A stretch of 64,000 bases of DNA, taken from contig NZ_CP050134.2 in assembly GCF_011612265.2 (NCBI RefSeq), positions 1,550,001 through 1,614,000 of the forward strand, in the 5' to 3' direction. Positions 18,292 to 29,358 of this stretch are shown in pieces (the first letter of the stretch is position 1; the number at the start of each line of letters is the position of its first letter). Source of the stretch: Corynebacterium matruchotii (GTDB lineage Bacteria; Actinomycetota; Actinomycetes; Mycobacteriales; Mycobacteriaceae). Below the pieces are notes generated by a model. The model worked only from the letters and a program-made list of their open reading frames with translations. It was not told the origin of the DNA and did not search any database. The translations under genes and the position numbers were made by a program.

Positions 18292-18963
18292 GTGCCGGAG
18301 AGTTTTCGCCGCGCCCACACCGATGAGCAGCGCAAAATCCGTTCGGAAGTAATTTTAGACACAACGCGCCGCATGCTGGCGACCACGCGGGTTCCTGATC
18401 TTTCGCTCAATGCGATTGCCCGCGAGGTTGGCTTGGCCAAGTCGAATGTGCTCCGCTACTTCCACTCCCGTGAAGCAATCCTGCTCTCATTGTTGACGAC
18501 GGAATATACCACCTGGGTCACCAATGTCACGGCCGCCGCCAATGACTGCACGAGCCCGGAAGCGTTGGCCGCGGTGCTCGCCCAGAAGGCTTGCGCCCAA
18601 CCGCTCTTCCCCCCGTTGCTGAGTGAACTCACAAATACCCTGGAGCATAACATCACCGTTGATGATGTGGTGAATTTTAAAACACAGATCCTGCACCAGG
18701 TGAAGACTTTAACGGATTTTGTGCATGAAACCTGTCCTGAGCTTTCGGAATGCCCCGACCTTCCGCTCATTGCCGGCATCCATGCCCACATTTGCTACGC
18801 CTGGGGTGTGGGGCACCCCGCCCCCACTCTCGTGCAAGCCTCCGCAACGAACAGTGCCATCCCTTCGCATGCGGGGCAGCAGGAGGATATCATGCGGGAA
18901 CTCATGACGGCCCACCTTCAGGGGCTCAGCGCCCCACCCACACACCGGGATGGGGCGAACTAG
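18292..18963 (+). CDS. TetR-family transcriptional regulator
   Basis: The protein has 223 residues with a GTG start at 18292 preceded by AGGAGGG. The N-terminal helix-turn-helix is clear at about residues 38-62 (LSLNAIAREVGLAKSN, then LRYFHSREAIL). The C-terminal ligand and dimer domain is divergent, as usual. It is transcribed divergently from the aldo/keto reductase, so it probably represses that gene in response to a substrate-like ligand. Its 3' end lies 11 nt from the convergent ligA stop. Confidence 0.9.
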   Translation: MPESFRRAHTDEQRKIRSEVILDTTRRMLATTRVPDLSLNAIAREVGLAKSNVLRYFHSREAILLSLLTTEYTTWVTNVTAAANDCTSPEALAAVLAQKACAQPLFPPLLSELTNTLEHNITVDDVVNFKTQILHQVKTLTDFVHETCPELSECPDLPLIAGIHAHICYAWGVGHPAPTLVQASATNSAIPSHAGQQEDIMRELMTAHLQGLSAPPTHRDGAN

Positions 18964-18974
18964 GCAACCCCTGG

Positions 18975-21197
<2,223 letters not shown>

Positions 21198-21261
21198 CTA
21201 CCCTCATGTCCGCTGCGTGTTTTAAGGTGGTAAGCAATCAACCGATCACTCAGCTAGGACC

Positions 21262-21960
21262 ATGTTCATGGATAGTCTCACCCAGCCTTTCAACCCACTC
21301 AAGGTTTTAAGCTTCGATTTAGAAACCACATCAGCGAACCCGTTCGAAGCCCGCATTGTCACCTCCGCCCTCGTACACATTGACTCCGGCGGAGCCCACC
21401 CCCAAGAATTTCTTGCCGACCCGGGCGTTCCCATCCCCGAGGCCGCCACCAAGGTGCATGGTATTACCACGGAATATGCTCGGGAGCACGGCAGCCCCCA
21501 CGCGGATGTGCTTGCAGAAACCATCGCCGCAATCAGAAAAGCGTGGACGGATGGGTACACACTCATCGTATATAACGCATCATACGATTTAACGGTGCTG
21601 CATTCGCTGGAGCCGGGGTTTCTGATAACCGGACCGGTCTATGACCCATATGTGATGGATAAACTCCTCGACCCCTACCGACGTGGTAAGCGGACCCTCA
21701 CCGCATTATGCGAGGAATACCAGGTGCGATTAGAGAACGCACACGAGGCAACTAGTGACGCCCTAGCCGCGGCGCGGATCGCGTGGAAGCAGGCCAAGAA
21801 ACGATTCGCGTCACAAATCAGCCCCCAAACCATGGAGCAGCTCATGGAGTTTCAGGCGGTGGGCTACTACCGGTCGCAGAATGATTTCAAGAAATATTTA
21901 CTCGGCCGGGGCAAGGACGCGAGCGACGTGAATACCGCCTGGCCGCTGCAAACCCCCTAA
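21262..21960 (+). CDS. DnaQ-like 3'-5' exonuclease (DEDD family)
   Basis: The protein has 232 residues. The Exo I motif has D19 and E21 (SFDLETT), Exo II is YNASYDLTVL, and Exo III is HEATSDALAA with the His and Asp of the DEDDh type. It resembles the proofreading subunit of DNA polymerase III but is a stand-alone exonuclease of the kind common in Actinobacteria. It would remove 3' nucleotides in repair or from RNA. ATG at 21268 (MDSLTQ) is an alternative start. The gene diverges from ligA with 160 nt between starts, enough for two promoters. A GC-rich hairpin follows it. Confidence 0.92.
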   Translation: MFMDSLTQPFNPLKVLSFDLETTSANPFEARIVTSALVHIDSGGAHPQEFLADPGVPIPEAATKVHGITTEYAREHGSPHADVLAETIAAIRKAWTDGYTLIVYNASYDLTVLHSLEPGFLITGPVYDPYVMDKLLDPYRRGKRTLTALCEEYQVRLENAHEATSDALAAARIAWKQAKKRFASQISPQTMEQLMEFQAVGYYRSQNDFKKYLLGRGKDASDVNTAWPLQTP

Positions 21961-21989
21961 CTTGCTTGACGACGCCCAAAGGAGCCAAC

Positions 21990-22014
21990 CCCCACCAGGG
22001 AAAACCCGGTGGGG
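21990..22014 (+). terminator. Hairpin downstream of the exonuclease gene
   Basis: CCCCACC (21990-21996) pairs with GGTGGGG (22008-22014) around an 11-nt loop, 30 nt after the stop. The following TAAAGGCTTTTGG holds only a weak T-run, so termination is likely but not certain. Confidence 0.5.
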
Positions 22015-22320
22015 TAAAGGCTTTTGGCATTTCATTCGGCTGCCGAAAAACGTGATCCAATTTCCCAAACAGCGGAGGGAAGTAAACAACACTCCAACAA
22101 TTCACAATCTATTGATGCAGCCATTTCCAGAAGACCCTGGAAACCCCTGCTAAATTGATAGAAACGACTCGACACAGAGATCTAATCCGTCATGTGATCG
22201 AACGATCATAGCCCATTTAAAAAGTGGTAGATCTTATGTATCCCTTGCAGACCCCCAGAAACAAGGCCATTCAGACGATCACATAATACGAAGAATAATG
22301 TTCGTCAACCACCACCCGAA

Positions 22321-22354
22321 CCCTATTTTCCCAGCAACTGAATAAGCTTCAGTT
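22321..22354 (-). repeat. Dispersed repeat, copy 3 (inverted)
   Basis: On the minus strand it reads AACTGAAGCTTATTCAGTTG then CTGGGAAAATAGGG, matching copies 1 and 2 in the core. It lies just before the 3' end of the small membrane-protein gene in the AT-rich patch. Confidence 0.55.
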
Positions 22355-22365
22355 AAGAAGATATT

Positions 22366-22740
22366 TTATTCATCATCTGCTTTTAGTTGCATTGATGATT
22401 CTGTTGAATCTTCAGTTTCAGAAGCAGAAGAGAGATCTCGATTGTCTTTGATAGGAGAAGTAGAAGAATTAATTTTGGGACGTACAACTCTTACCCAAAA
22501 TTCTCTGGCACATGCACCAATAAAAAGGCCAGCTCCGGCTGTCAAGGCAAGCGCACCCACATCCCAACCATTATCAGTCTCATCATCTGAGACGATCTGA
22601 AGATTCTCTACCATTTTAGACAATGTTCCATCACTACGACGGGAACCACCTGAACCTAAACTGCTGTTTGTGATCAAAACTCCATCATTATCAAGTTTTG
22701 GTATGGAACCTGAGACCCTCCAAAAATCATCGCTTGACAT
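22366..22740 (-). CDS. Small predicted membrane protein, unknown function
   Basis: The protein has 124 residues. GGAGG lies 8 nt ahead of the ATG, which supports a real gene. The N-terminal ~60 residues are polar and Ser/Gly/Asp-rich. One transmembrane helix follows (about 58-80, VGALALTAGAGLFIGACA), then a basic stretch (REFWVRVVRPK) and a Ser/Thr/Glu-rich tail. By the positive-inside rule the C-terminus would be cytoplasmic. Its AT-richness, isolation and nearness to a dispersed repeat suggest acquired DNA. No family is recognised. Confidence 0.65.
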   Translation of the reverse strand: MSSDDFWRVSGSIPKLDNDGVLITNSSLGSGGSRRSDGTLSKMVENLQIVSDDETDNGWDVGALALTAGAGLFIGACAREFWVRVVRPKINSSTSPIKDNRDLSSASETEDSTESSMQLKADDE

Positions 22741-23430
22741 AGATCAAACCTCCACTTTCATTTAACTTAAAACTTGCTTACCGATAATACTTCAATTATT
22801 TAGTATCGAGATAACTTGGACGAGAATAACCTAAATTTGTGTGCCCTCATAGGGGGTAGATGGCGCATATTTGAAAGTTAAGTGGGACTTAGTCAAAATC
22901 TCAGATTAAGGACCCATCCTTTAGGAAAATGATTATAACACATAACAGTTATTGCTTATCTCATCATTAAATTATCTCTATTATCCGGGGAGCCTACTAA
23001 GTTACTAGAGAATATGATCAAATTCCCAAGGTTATTAAGACACATACTTTTCTCTGAAAACCAAAGAAAAACAAGGTAAATGACAAACTTTCAGTCATTC
23101 ACTGCCTACCGAATCAGTCTCCATTGTTCGTGGCTCCGGTTCGTGAGCGTTTTCCGGCGTGGGCTTGGTGATTATCCAGTCAATATTGATGGAGCTTTCA
23201 GCATTACCCAGCAGATCACAAAGGCAATCGCTGCCCTCATATTATACGGTCCAGGACATAAAGCTCCCTCGCTTCAGTACATCCCCTCTGAAAAGATGGC
23301 ACTTCGATCACCCATCTTTTCACTTCTTGGCGACATACGCCGCATAGGCATTCATTGCGTTCTGTAAACATTAGGGCTGTGGTGTGTTAGAGAATCACTC
23401 CACCCCAATACTCCTTCACGCCTACCACAT
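22741..23430. other. AT-rich intergenic region without a clear gene
   Basis: These 690 bases are markedly more AT-rich than their surroundings. A 95-codon open frame on the plus strand (23080-23367) has no recognisable family, a poor ribosome binding site and an unconvincing composition, so I do not call it. I see no repeats or tRNA. The region may be decayed acquired DNA. Confidence 0.5.
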
Positions 23431-24408
23431 TTAAAGATCCCCCACGTCCCGCACCAGGATTTCATCCGCCACCCGGGCGCACGCCAGCGCCCGAGCCACC
23501 GAAACCAGATCGCCGGAGGTGAACTCCCGGGCGTTCGTCACATCCACCAGCTCCGGGATTATGGCGCGATCCATGCGAAGCTCGTCGAAAAGCTGTGCGA
23601 TTTTTATGGCCACATCGCGGGCATCATCAACGTCATCACCCAGCGTCACGCAACCCAGGGAAACCCCGATGCCCGCATCCAACGTGGCCGCGCAACCATC
23701 GAGAAGTTCGCTGCCCACCAGCGCGGATTGGGGCACGATAATGGCGTCGGGCTGCGCGATGCGGGCCACGTCGAAAAGCGGGCGGGAACCGCTCCCGAGG
23801 AGACGCCGCCCCGGCAGGGATTCGAACACATAATGCAACCGCTCCCCCAGTTCTTTTACCGGGATTGGCCGCAACACATCAAAATCGTTCGTGCCCGCTA
23901 TCTCACCACGGTTCAGGGCGGCCAAGAGCGGCTCGTTGACCTGGATGTTCACCTCGCCGTGAAACCTGCGCCGCAGCCGGGACGCATGCTCGGCCAGGCC
24001 ATAGGTCACGATCTCGGTGAGGTCGTGCAGCGCGCCGGGATCCGTCACCGCCAAATGCCCATTAGACAGCTCCACCTGGGCGGCCAAGCTCCACGGACCC
24101 AACGCCGCCACCTGCACCGTAAAACCCGACGAACCCCATTCGGCCTCCAACAGGTCAAGGTCCCGCTCCGCCTGATCCCACAGCCGCCGGGTTATGAGCT
24201 GCGGCCTAGCCTCAAACCGCCAACTTCGGGGGCCGGCAGCCACCGGCGCATCCGGCAATAACGCGCACGTGGCACCAACCGCATCAGACATGATGCCCCG
24301 GGCCGGCAACCGCGGAATCGCCCGCACATCACCGGTCTCGCCGGCAATCACATCCGCCGCGGCCACCATGTCCGTCCCCGGCATCACCCCCAGCGCAAAC
24401 GCAACCAT
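23431..24408 (-). CDS. MetE/UROD-superfamily protein (Rv3015c-like)
   Basis: The protein has 325 residues. It resembles the C-terminal catalytic barrel of cobalamin-independent methionine synthase, as in the actinobacterial proteins encoded between mnmA and ligA (Rv3015c type). Barrel-like segments include VQVAALGPWSLAAQVEL and VNIQVNEPLLAALNRGE, then an ISLGCV-like region (GVSLGCVTLGDD). It is much shorter than MetE (about 750 residues) and lacks its N-terminal half, so methionine synthesis is not assured. It overlaps the mnmA stop by one base (TGATG), so the two are coupled. Its role in the thiouridylase operon is unknown. Confidence 0.8.
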   Translation of the reverse strand: MVAFALGVMPGTDMVAAADVIAGETGDVRAIPRLPARGIMSDAVGATCALLPDAPVAAGPRSWRFEARPQLITRRLWDQAERDLDLLEAEWGSSGFTVQVAALGPWSLAAQVELSNGHLAVTDPGALHDLTEIVTYGLAEHASRLRRRFHGEVNIQVNEPLLAALNRGEIAGTNDFDVLRPIPVKELGERLHYVFESLPGRRLLGSGSRPLFDVARIAQPDAIIVPQSALVGSELLDGCAATLDAGIGVSLGCVTLGDDVDDARDVAIKIAQLFDELRMDRAIIPELVDVTNAREFTSGDLVSVARALACARVADEILVRDVGDL

Positions 24409-25508
24409 CAGACGCTCGCCGTGCCGCAGATCGTCCCGGACCCCAACACGATGTCACCGCCCGGGTCCGGCAGATACAGCACCGCGGCCTGGCCCCGCGC
24501 CACACCCTGGAGCGCTTTCTTCAGCTCCAGGCGCATGAAATCCGCCTCCCGATCCACCGTCACATGGCAGGGAACCACCGACCCGTGCGCCCGAACCTGC
24601 ACGTCCGCATCAAAACTGCCATCCATCATTGGGTGCAGGTACTTCAACCGGTCCGCCTCAATCACCCCCACCGACAAGTCCCGGCGCGACCCAACGGTCA
24701 CCGTGCCGGTTTGGGCGTTGATGTCCGTCACATAGCGGGGCTGGCCATCGGCGGCGGGTTGTTTGATGTCGAGTCCTTTGCGCTGCCCAATGGTGTAGTT
24801 CCAGGCGCCGTCGTGTTCCCGGAGTTTGTTTCCTTCGGTGTCGACGATCATGCCCGGCCGGAGCCCGATGCGTTCGCCGAGGAAGGCTTGGGTGTTTCCG
24901 TCGGGGATGAAGCAAATGTCGTAGGAGTCGGGTTTTTTAGCGACGGAGAAGCCCATGGCTGCGGCTTCTTCCCGGATTTTGGGTTTGATGGTGTCGCCGA
25001 CGGGGAACATGCAGTGGGCGATTTCGTGGTGGCCTAGGACACCCAACACGTAGGATTGGTCTTTGTTGGGGTCGACGCCGCGGCGAAGGTAGCCGTCGCC
25101 GCCGTCGGCTGGTTGGGTGAGTCGAGCGTAGTGGCCGGTGACTACAGCGTCGAAGCCGAGGGCGATCCCCCGCTCCAGGAGGGCTGCGAATTTGATTTTT
25201 TCGTTGCAGCGGAGGCAGGGGTTGGGGGTTTCGCCGCGGGCGTAGGAGTCGACGAAGTCGTCGATGACGTCGGTTTTGAACCGGTCGGAGAAGTCCCACA
25301 CGTAGAAGGGGATGCCGAGTTTGTCGCAGACGCGGCGGGCGTCGGCGGAGTCTTCGAGGGAGCAGCAGCCGCGGGAGGATTCGCGGACGGCTTGGGGGTC
25401 TTGGCTGAGTGCCAGGTGGACGCCGACGACGTCGTGGCCGGCTTTGACTGCGCGGGCGGCGGCTACTGCGGAGTCGACGCCGCCGCTCATTGCTGCGAGG
25501 ACTCGCAT
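24408..25508 (-). CDS. mnmA: tRNA-specific 2-thiouridylase MnmA
   Basis: The protein has 366 residues. MnmA adds sulfur to U34 of tRNAs for Lys, Glu and Gln, taking persulfide that originates from a cysteine desulfurase. The PP-loop SGGVDS is at 8-13. The catalytic cysteines are C98 (PNPCLRCN) and C199 ([10 protein letters not shown]), matching E. coli spacing. The tRNA-binding TGHYARL and the C-terminal beta-barrel are present. The start follows an AAGGCACC ribosome binding region. It is operonic with the MetE-like gene, and a cysteine desulfurase lies a few kilobases away, as in Mycobacterium. Confidence 0.97.
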   Translation of the reverse strand: MRVLAAMSGGVDSAVAAARAVKAGHDVVGVHLALSQDPQAVRESSRGCCSLEDSADARRVCDKLGIPFYVWDFSDRFKTDVIDDFVDSYARGETPNPCLRCNEKIKFAALLERGIALGFDAVVTGHYARLTQPADGGDGYLRRGVDPNKDQSYVLGVLGHHEIAHCMFPVGDTIKPKIREEAAAMGFSVAKKPDSYDICFIPDGNTQAFLGERIGLRPGMIVDTEGNKLREHDGAWNYTIGQRKGLDIKQPAADGQPRYVTDINAQTGTVTVGSRRDLSVGVIEADRLKYLHPMMDGSFDADVQVRAHGSVVPCHVTVDREADFMRLELKKALQGVARGQAAVLYLPDPGGDIVLGSGTICGTASV

Positions 25509-25580
25509 GGGTGGTGCCTTTCTGTTGTTGGTGGCTTAGGTTAACTCGGGGTTAGAAATTGCATCGTAATATATTTGCAC

Positions 25581-26543
25581 ATGGGTAGGAAACGGCGAAA
25601 TGCGAACACAGGTTCAAACAGTTCTCGGGCGGGTTCTATTCCCGGCGCATCGGTTGGTACTGGTCGGGGCGCTAGTCGGGGTGGGGGTTCGGTGGCGGGT
25701 CCGGTTGCTGGGCGGTATGTGACGTCGACGGGTGAGGTGGAGTTGCGGCCGGACCCGTATGTGGCTGATGGGTGGGAGGTGTTTGTCAATGGGGTGCCGT
25801 CGAGTCATATTTCGGCGGATCCGTTGCGGTTGGAGTATGAGTATATGCGGTGGATTGCTGCTGGTTGTGAGGCGGTTATTGATTCGCGTTTGGATGCTTC
25901 CAGGTTGCGGGTGACGCATTTGGGTGGTGGGGCGTGTTCGTTGGCGAGGTATTTTGCAGCCAGGTATCCGTCGGCGCGGCAGACGGTGGTGGAGATTGAT
26001 GCGGAGTTGGCGCGGTTGGTGCGGGAGTGGTTTGATTTGCCGCGGGCTCCCCGGTTGAAGATTCGGGTGGGGGATGCGCGGGCGGTGGCGGATGGGTTTC
26101 GTCCTGGGAGTCGGGATGTGGTGATTCGTGATGTGTTTGTGGGGGCGGTGACTCCCCGGCCGGTGACGACGATGGAGTTTTTGGCCGCGGTGCGGCGTGG
26201 GTTGGGGCCGTCGGGGTTGTATGTGGCGAATTGTGGGGATCATGCGGATTTGCGGTTGGCGCGGTCGGAGTTGCGGACCATGGCTACGGTGTTTGCGCGG
26301 GTGGGGGTGATTGCGGATCCGCCGATGTTAAAGGGGCGTCGTTATGGCAATATTGTGTTGTTGGCGTCGGATGGTGGGTTGCCGGTAATGGGTGATGGGG
26401 TGTCTGCGCAGCTTACGAAACAGTTATTGGCTGGTGCGGTGCCGGCGCAGTATCGGGATGATGCGTGGACGCGGGCGTTTATGGCGGCTGGGGGCAGGGT
26501 GCGTTACGACGACCCGGGGGTGGGTTTATGTCATGAGTTGTAA
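25581..26543 (+). CDS. Spermidine-synthase-like methyltransferase-fold protein
   Basis: The protein has 320 residues from the ATG at 25581. The first ~40 residues are Gly/Ser/Arg-rich and disordered. The rest is a polyamine-synthase-like Rossmann fold: VTHLGGGACSLARYFAARYP, the acidic VVEIDAELARLVREWF, the GDARAVAD motif and DVVIRDVFVGA. Proteins like this in Actinobacteria are labelled spermidine synthase-like, but key polyamine-pocket residues are not clearly conserved, so aminopropyl transfer is uncertain. It diverges from mnmA with about 70 nt between starts. No strong ribosome binding site is seen, so a leaderless transcript is possible. It stands alone in its direction. Confidence 0.8.
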   Translation: MGRKRRNANTGSNSSRAGSIPGASVGTGRGASRGGGSVAGPVAGRYVTSTGEVELRPDPYVADGWEVFVNGVPSSHISADPLRLEYEYMRWIAAGCEAVIDSRLDASRLRVTHLGGGACSLARYFAARYPSARQTVVEIDAELARLVREWFDLPRAPRLKIRVGDARAVADGFRPGSRDVVIRDVFVGAVTPRPVTTMEFLAAVRRGLGPSGLYVANCGDHADLRLARSELRTMATVFARVGVIADPPMLKGRRYGNIVLLASDGGLPVMGDGVSAQLTKQLLAGAVPAQYRDDAWTRAFMAAGGRVRYDDPGVGLCHEL

Positions 26544-26800
26544 TGTCTAATGCAGCGCGGGCGATAGGGAAACTGATTGAGTTAATGGAATCTTTGTGAA
26601 GTTATCAGCCTCGGTTATTGGCCATGTGTTGCGGGGGTATTTCCGCTTACACCATATTCGCCGTTGAGGTTGGGTGCGCTACACCCGTTAGTGATCGAAA
26701 CCTTAAGCGATCCCGGTGTTTTGGTTAATGATTTGGTAATGTTTTTGACTGATTAACTTCGCTTTGGCATTCGGGTGTTTTACCTCGGAAAGGGATTTTT

Positions 26801-28150
26801 ATGAGAAATCTAGCATCATGCGTAGCATTGTGCACGGCATTGGCGATGCCGTTGGTGGTGACCCCAGCGGTATCGGCGCAGCAGACCAGCGCGGCACCGT
26901 CTTCGGCGGCCGCTGCTGCATCAACGTCTGCTGCGGCGCCAGCGTCGGCTGAGCCTTCTGCGGCGGCCACGTCGGCAGCGAAAGCGGCGGAGGAGCAGGG
27001 GTCGAATGGTTCCTCGTTGAGTTCGGATAGCGGGTTGCAGCCCAATACTAACGCTACTCCGGGGGCTAATTTCACCGGCCAGAAGTCGCAGATTGAGGAG
27101 AACCCCTCTTGGATTCTTTCCGAGAACAAGTTTGCGGATAAGGCGTGGGCTGGGGATTTGGATCGGTATTCTAAGTACACGGATTCCCAGGGTCGTAAAC
27201 GGGTGGTGGCTATGGCTGCTACTTCCCCGTCGATGAATAATGCCAAGATTCCGTTGGGGATTATTCGGGCGAAGGATGCGAACCGCCCCACCATGTATTT
27301 GCTCAATGGTGCCGGTGGTGGCGAGCAGTCGACGAACTGGATGACGTTTGATTCGGCTATCCGGTTCTATCTGGATCGTAACGTGAATGTGGTGGTGCCG
27401 ATGCGTGGTGCCTTCACTTACTATATTGACTGGTATGACAAGAAGGGTGCCAAGGGCGAGGCCTATATTGATGGCCCCCAGAACTGGGAGACCTTCCTGA
27501 CGAAGGAGCTGGCGGAGCCGATCGAACAGACGTTGGGCAGCAATGGTCAGCGCGGCATTGTGGGCTTGTCGATGTCGGCCACTTCTTCGCTGTTGTTGGC
27601 TGCCCGTAACCCCGGGTTCTACAAGGCTGTGGGCTCGTATTCGGGTTGCGCATCTACGTCGCGTCCGATCCCGTACATGTTTGCTTCGATCACGTTGCAG
27701 CGTGAGGGTATTTCCCCGCGGCAGGTGTTTGGGCCCATGGGTGGCTCCTATAACACGGAGCATGATGCGTTGGTGAAGGCTGAGGGTCTGCGGGGTTCCG
27801 CTATCTATGTGTCGAACGCTACCGGTTTGATGTCGCAGAATGAGACGTTCAATAAGTTGCGGAAGGAAGGCGCCGAAAGCGCTGCCGCCGCTAATACCTC
27901 TTCTGACATTGTGGTGCAGGGTGGCCTGATTGAGGGCGCCACGAACGCTTGTACCCATGATTTGCGGGCAAAGCTGAATGGTTTGAACATTCCGGCGGAC
28001 TACAAGTTCCGTAACACTGGTGTGCACACCTGGTACTACTGGTTGGATGATATGCGGGAGTCTTGGCCGACCTTCGCCCGTGGCTTCGGGTTGGAGAACG
28101 AGTTGGCTTCGGTGCCGGATAAGTCCAACTATCCGGATCCCCAGAAATAA
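26801..28150 (+). CDS. Secreted corynomycolyltransferase (antigen 85 family esterase)
   Basis: The protein has 449 residues. A signal peptide of about 26 residues ends at PAVSA, followed by a ~75-residue Ala/Ser-rich linker. The alpha/beta-hydrolase domain has LNGAGGGEQSTNW near 168-180, the nucleophile S257 in GLSMSA, and a C-terminal GVHTWYYW with the catalytic His. These features match corynebacterial mycolyltransferases, which transfer corynomycolic acid from trehalose monocorynomycolate to arabinogalactan, trehalose or proteins in the cell envelope. It marks the host as a mycolate-containing organism. The start follows AAAGGGA 8 nt upstream. A strong terminator lies just after the stop, so it is probably monocistronic. 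Confidence 0.93.
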   Translation: MRNLASCVALCTALAMPLVVTPAVSAQQTSAAPSSAAAAASTSAAAPASAEPSAAATSAAKAAEEQGSNGSSLSSDSGLQPNTNATPGANFTGQKSQIEENPSWILSENKFADKAWAGDLDRYSKYTDSQGRKRVVAMAATSPSMNNAKIPLGIIRAKDANRPTMYLLNGAGGGEQSTNWMTFDSAIRFYLDRNVNVVVPMRGAFTYYIDWYDKKGAKGEAYIDGPQNWETFLTKELAEPIEQTLGSNGQRGIVGLSMSATSSLLLAARNPGFYKAVGSYSGCASTSRPIPYMFASITLQREGISPRQVFGPMGGSYNTEHDALVKAEGLRGSAIYVSNATGLMSQNETFNKLRKEGAESAAAANTSSDIVVQGGLIEGATNACTHDLRAKLNGLNIPADYKFRNTGVHTWYYWLDDMRESWPTFARGFGLENELASVPDKSNYPDPQK

Positions 28151-28161
28151 TTGAAGACAGC

Positions 28162-28200
28162 AATATTCCCCGCGAGACTTTTTGTCTGGCGGGGAATATT
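28162..28200 (+). terminator. Intrinsic terminator after the mycolyltransferase gene
   Basis: AATATTCCCCGC (28162-28173) pairs perfectly with GCGGGGAATATT (28189-28200) and is followed by TTT. As the stem ends in A/T pairs on both sides and lies between convergent genes, it can also serve the cysteine desulfurase gene from the other strand. Confidence 0.85.
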
Positions 28201-28210
28201 TTTGGTTGGG

Positions 28211-29344
28211 TTATGATGCCATGCCGGCGCGTTGGGCCATGGTGACCGCTTTGGCCAGGTGGTTGATTAAATATTCGACGTCTTCTTCGGTGGTGGTGTA
28301 GCCGAGGGTGAGTCGGAGTGTGCCCCGCGCTAGTTTTTCGTCTACTCCCTGGGCCAGCAGCACCCGTGATGCCCGGTTGACGCCGTTGGCGCAGGCGGAG
28401 CCGGTGGATGCGGCGATGCCGGCGGCGTCGAGCATCATGATGAGGCTGTCGCCTTCGGCGTTGGGGAAGCTGACGTTGAGGTGTGTGGGGAGCGCGAATT
28501 CGGCGGGGGTGTTGATGCGCGCGCCGGGAATGGTGGTTACGGCGTCGATAAGCTGCTGTTTGAGCTTTGCGACGCGTTGTGCTTCGGCCGCCATGTCGGC
28601 GCAGGCTTCTTCCAGTGCCGCGGCCAACCCCACGGCGCCGGCCACGTTCACGGTGCCGGAGCGAATGCCGCGTTCTTGTCCCCCACCGTGGATCAGGGGG
28701 TGTGGCGCCGGGGAGCGTTTGGCCAGGAGCAGGCCCACGCCGCGGGGGCCGCCGAATTTGTGGCCGGATGCCGCCAGCGTTGTGGCCCCGAGCTCGTGGA
28801 AGTTCACCGGGAGTTTCCCCACCACCTGGACCGCGTCCACGTGTACTGGGGTGCCGGTGGCGTCCGCCCGGGCAATCACATCAGGCAGGGGTTGGATGGC
28901 CCCGGTTTCGTTATTCGCCCACATGCATGCCACGACCGCGGCGGGGGTTTCGAGGAAATTGTCGGGGTCGTGGACGAAGCCTTCCGGGGTGACCGGCATG
29001 ACGTCGAGTTGGGCGCCTTGGTCGGCGAGGTAGCGGGCGGTTTCGTAGATGGCGGCGTGCTCAATTGCGGTGCTCACCACCCGGTTGTGTTGTTCTTTCC
29101 GGGCCTGCCACTGCCCCACCAGGGCAATGTTGTCGGATTCGGTGCCGGAGGCGGTGAATATCACTTCGATGGGTTCGCACCCCAGGAGGGATGCGACGAG
29201 TTCCCGGGCGTCTTCTAATACTCGGCGGGATTTACGCCCCACCTGGTATTGGCCGGCCGGGTTGAGTAGTCTACTGGCGTTCAGCCATGCCTCGCGGGCG
29301 ACGGGCCGCATCATTGTTGTTGCGGCATGATCAAAATAGCGCAT
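28211..29344 (-). CDS. Cysteine desulfurase (IscS/NifS family)
   Basis: The protein has 377 residues, PLP-dependent. The internal aldimine lysine is K196 in SGHKFGGPRG, and the persulfide cysteine is C318 in STGSACANG. The HVDAVQ motif supplies the PLP-nitrogen Asp and ANNETG is conserved. It releases sulfur from cysteine for thiolation of tRNA (MnmA) and possibly Fe-S assembly. The same gene order, etfBA-iscS-mnmA, is found in Mycobacterium. It ends just short of a bidirectional terminator and lies 14 nt after the etfA stop, so it is probably in the etf operon. Confidence 0.95.
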   Translation of the reverse strand: MRYFDHAATTMMRPVAREAWLNASRLLNPAGQYQVGRKSRRVLEDARELVASLLGCEPIEVIFTASGTESDNIALVGQWQARKEQHNRVVSTAIEHAAIYETARYLADQGAQLDVMPVTPEGFVHDPDNFLETPAAVVACMWANNETGAIQPLPDVIARADATGTPVHVDAVQVVGKLPVNFHELGATTLAASGHKFGGPRGVGLLLAKRSPAPHPLIHGGGQERGIRSGTVNVAGAVGLAAALEEACADMAAEAQRVAKLKQQLIDAVTTIPGARINTPAEFALPTHLNVSFPNAEGDSLIMMLDAAGIAASTGSACANGVNRASRVLLAQGVDEKLARGTLRLTLGYTTTEEDVEYLINHLAKAVTMAQRAGMAS

Positions 29345-29358
29345 GGTCGCGGTGGTTG

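Larger units (their letters stand above)
21961..22365. other. Intergenic region after the exonuclease gene
   Basis: No gene is convincing in these 405 bases. They hold the hairpin at 21990-22014 and the inverted repeat copy 3 at 22321-22354. The base composition shifts from GC-rich to AT-rich along it. Confidence 0.6.

Noticed and set aside
23080..23367. 95-codon plus-strand open frame in the AT-rich gap
   Set aside because: Weak ribosome binding site, no recognisable family and unconvincing composition; kept only as part of the gap description.
26921..28027. 368-codon minus-strand open frame
   Set aside because: It is the complement of the mycolyltransferase gene and is Arg/His-rich, as expected for an antisense frame.
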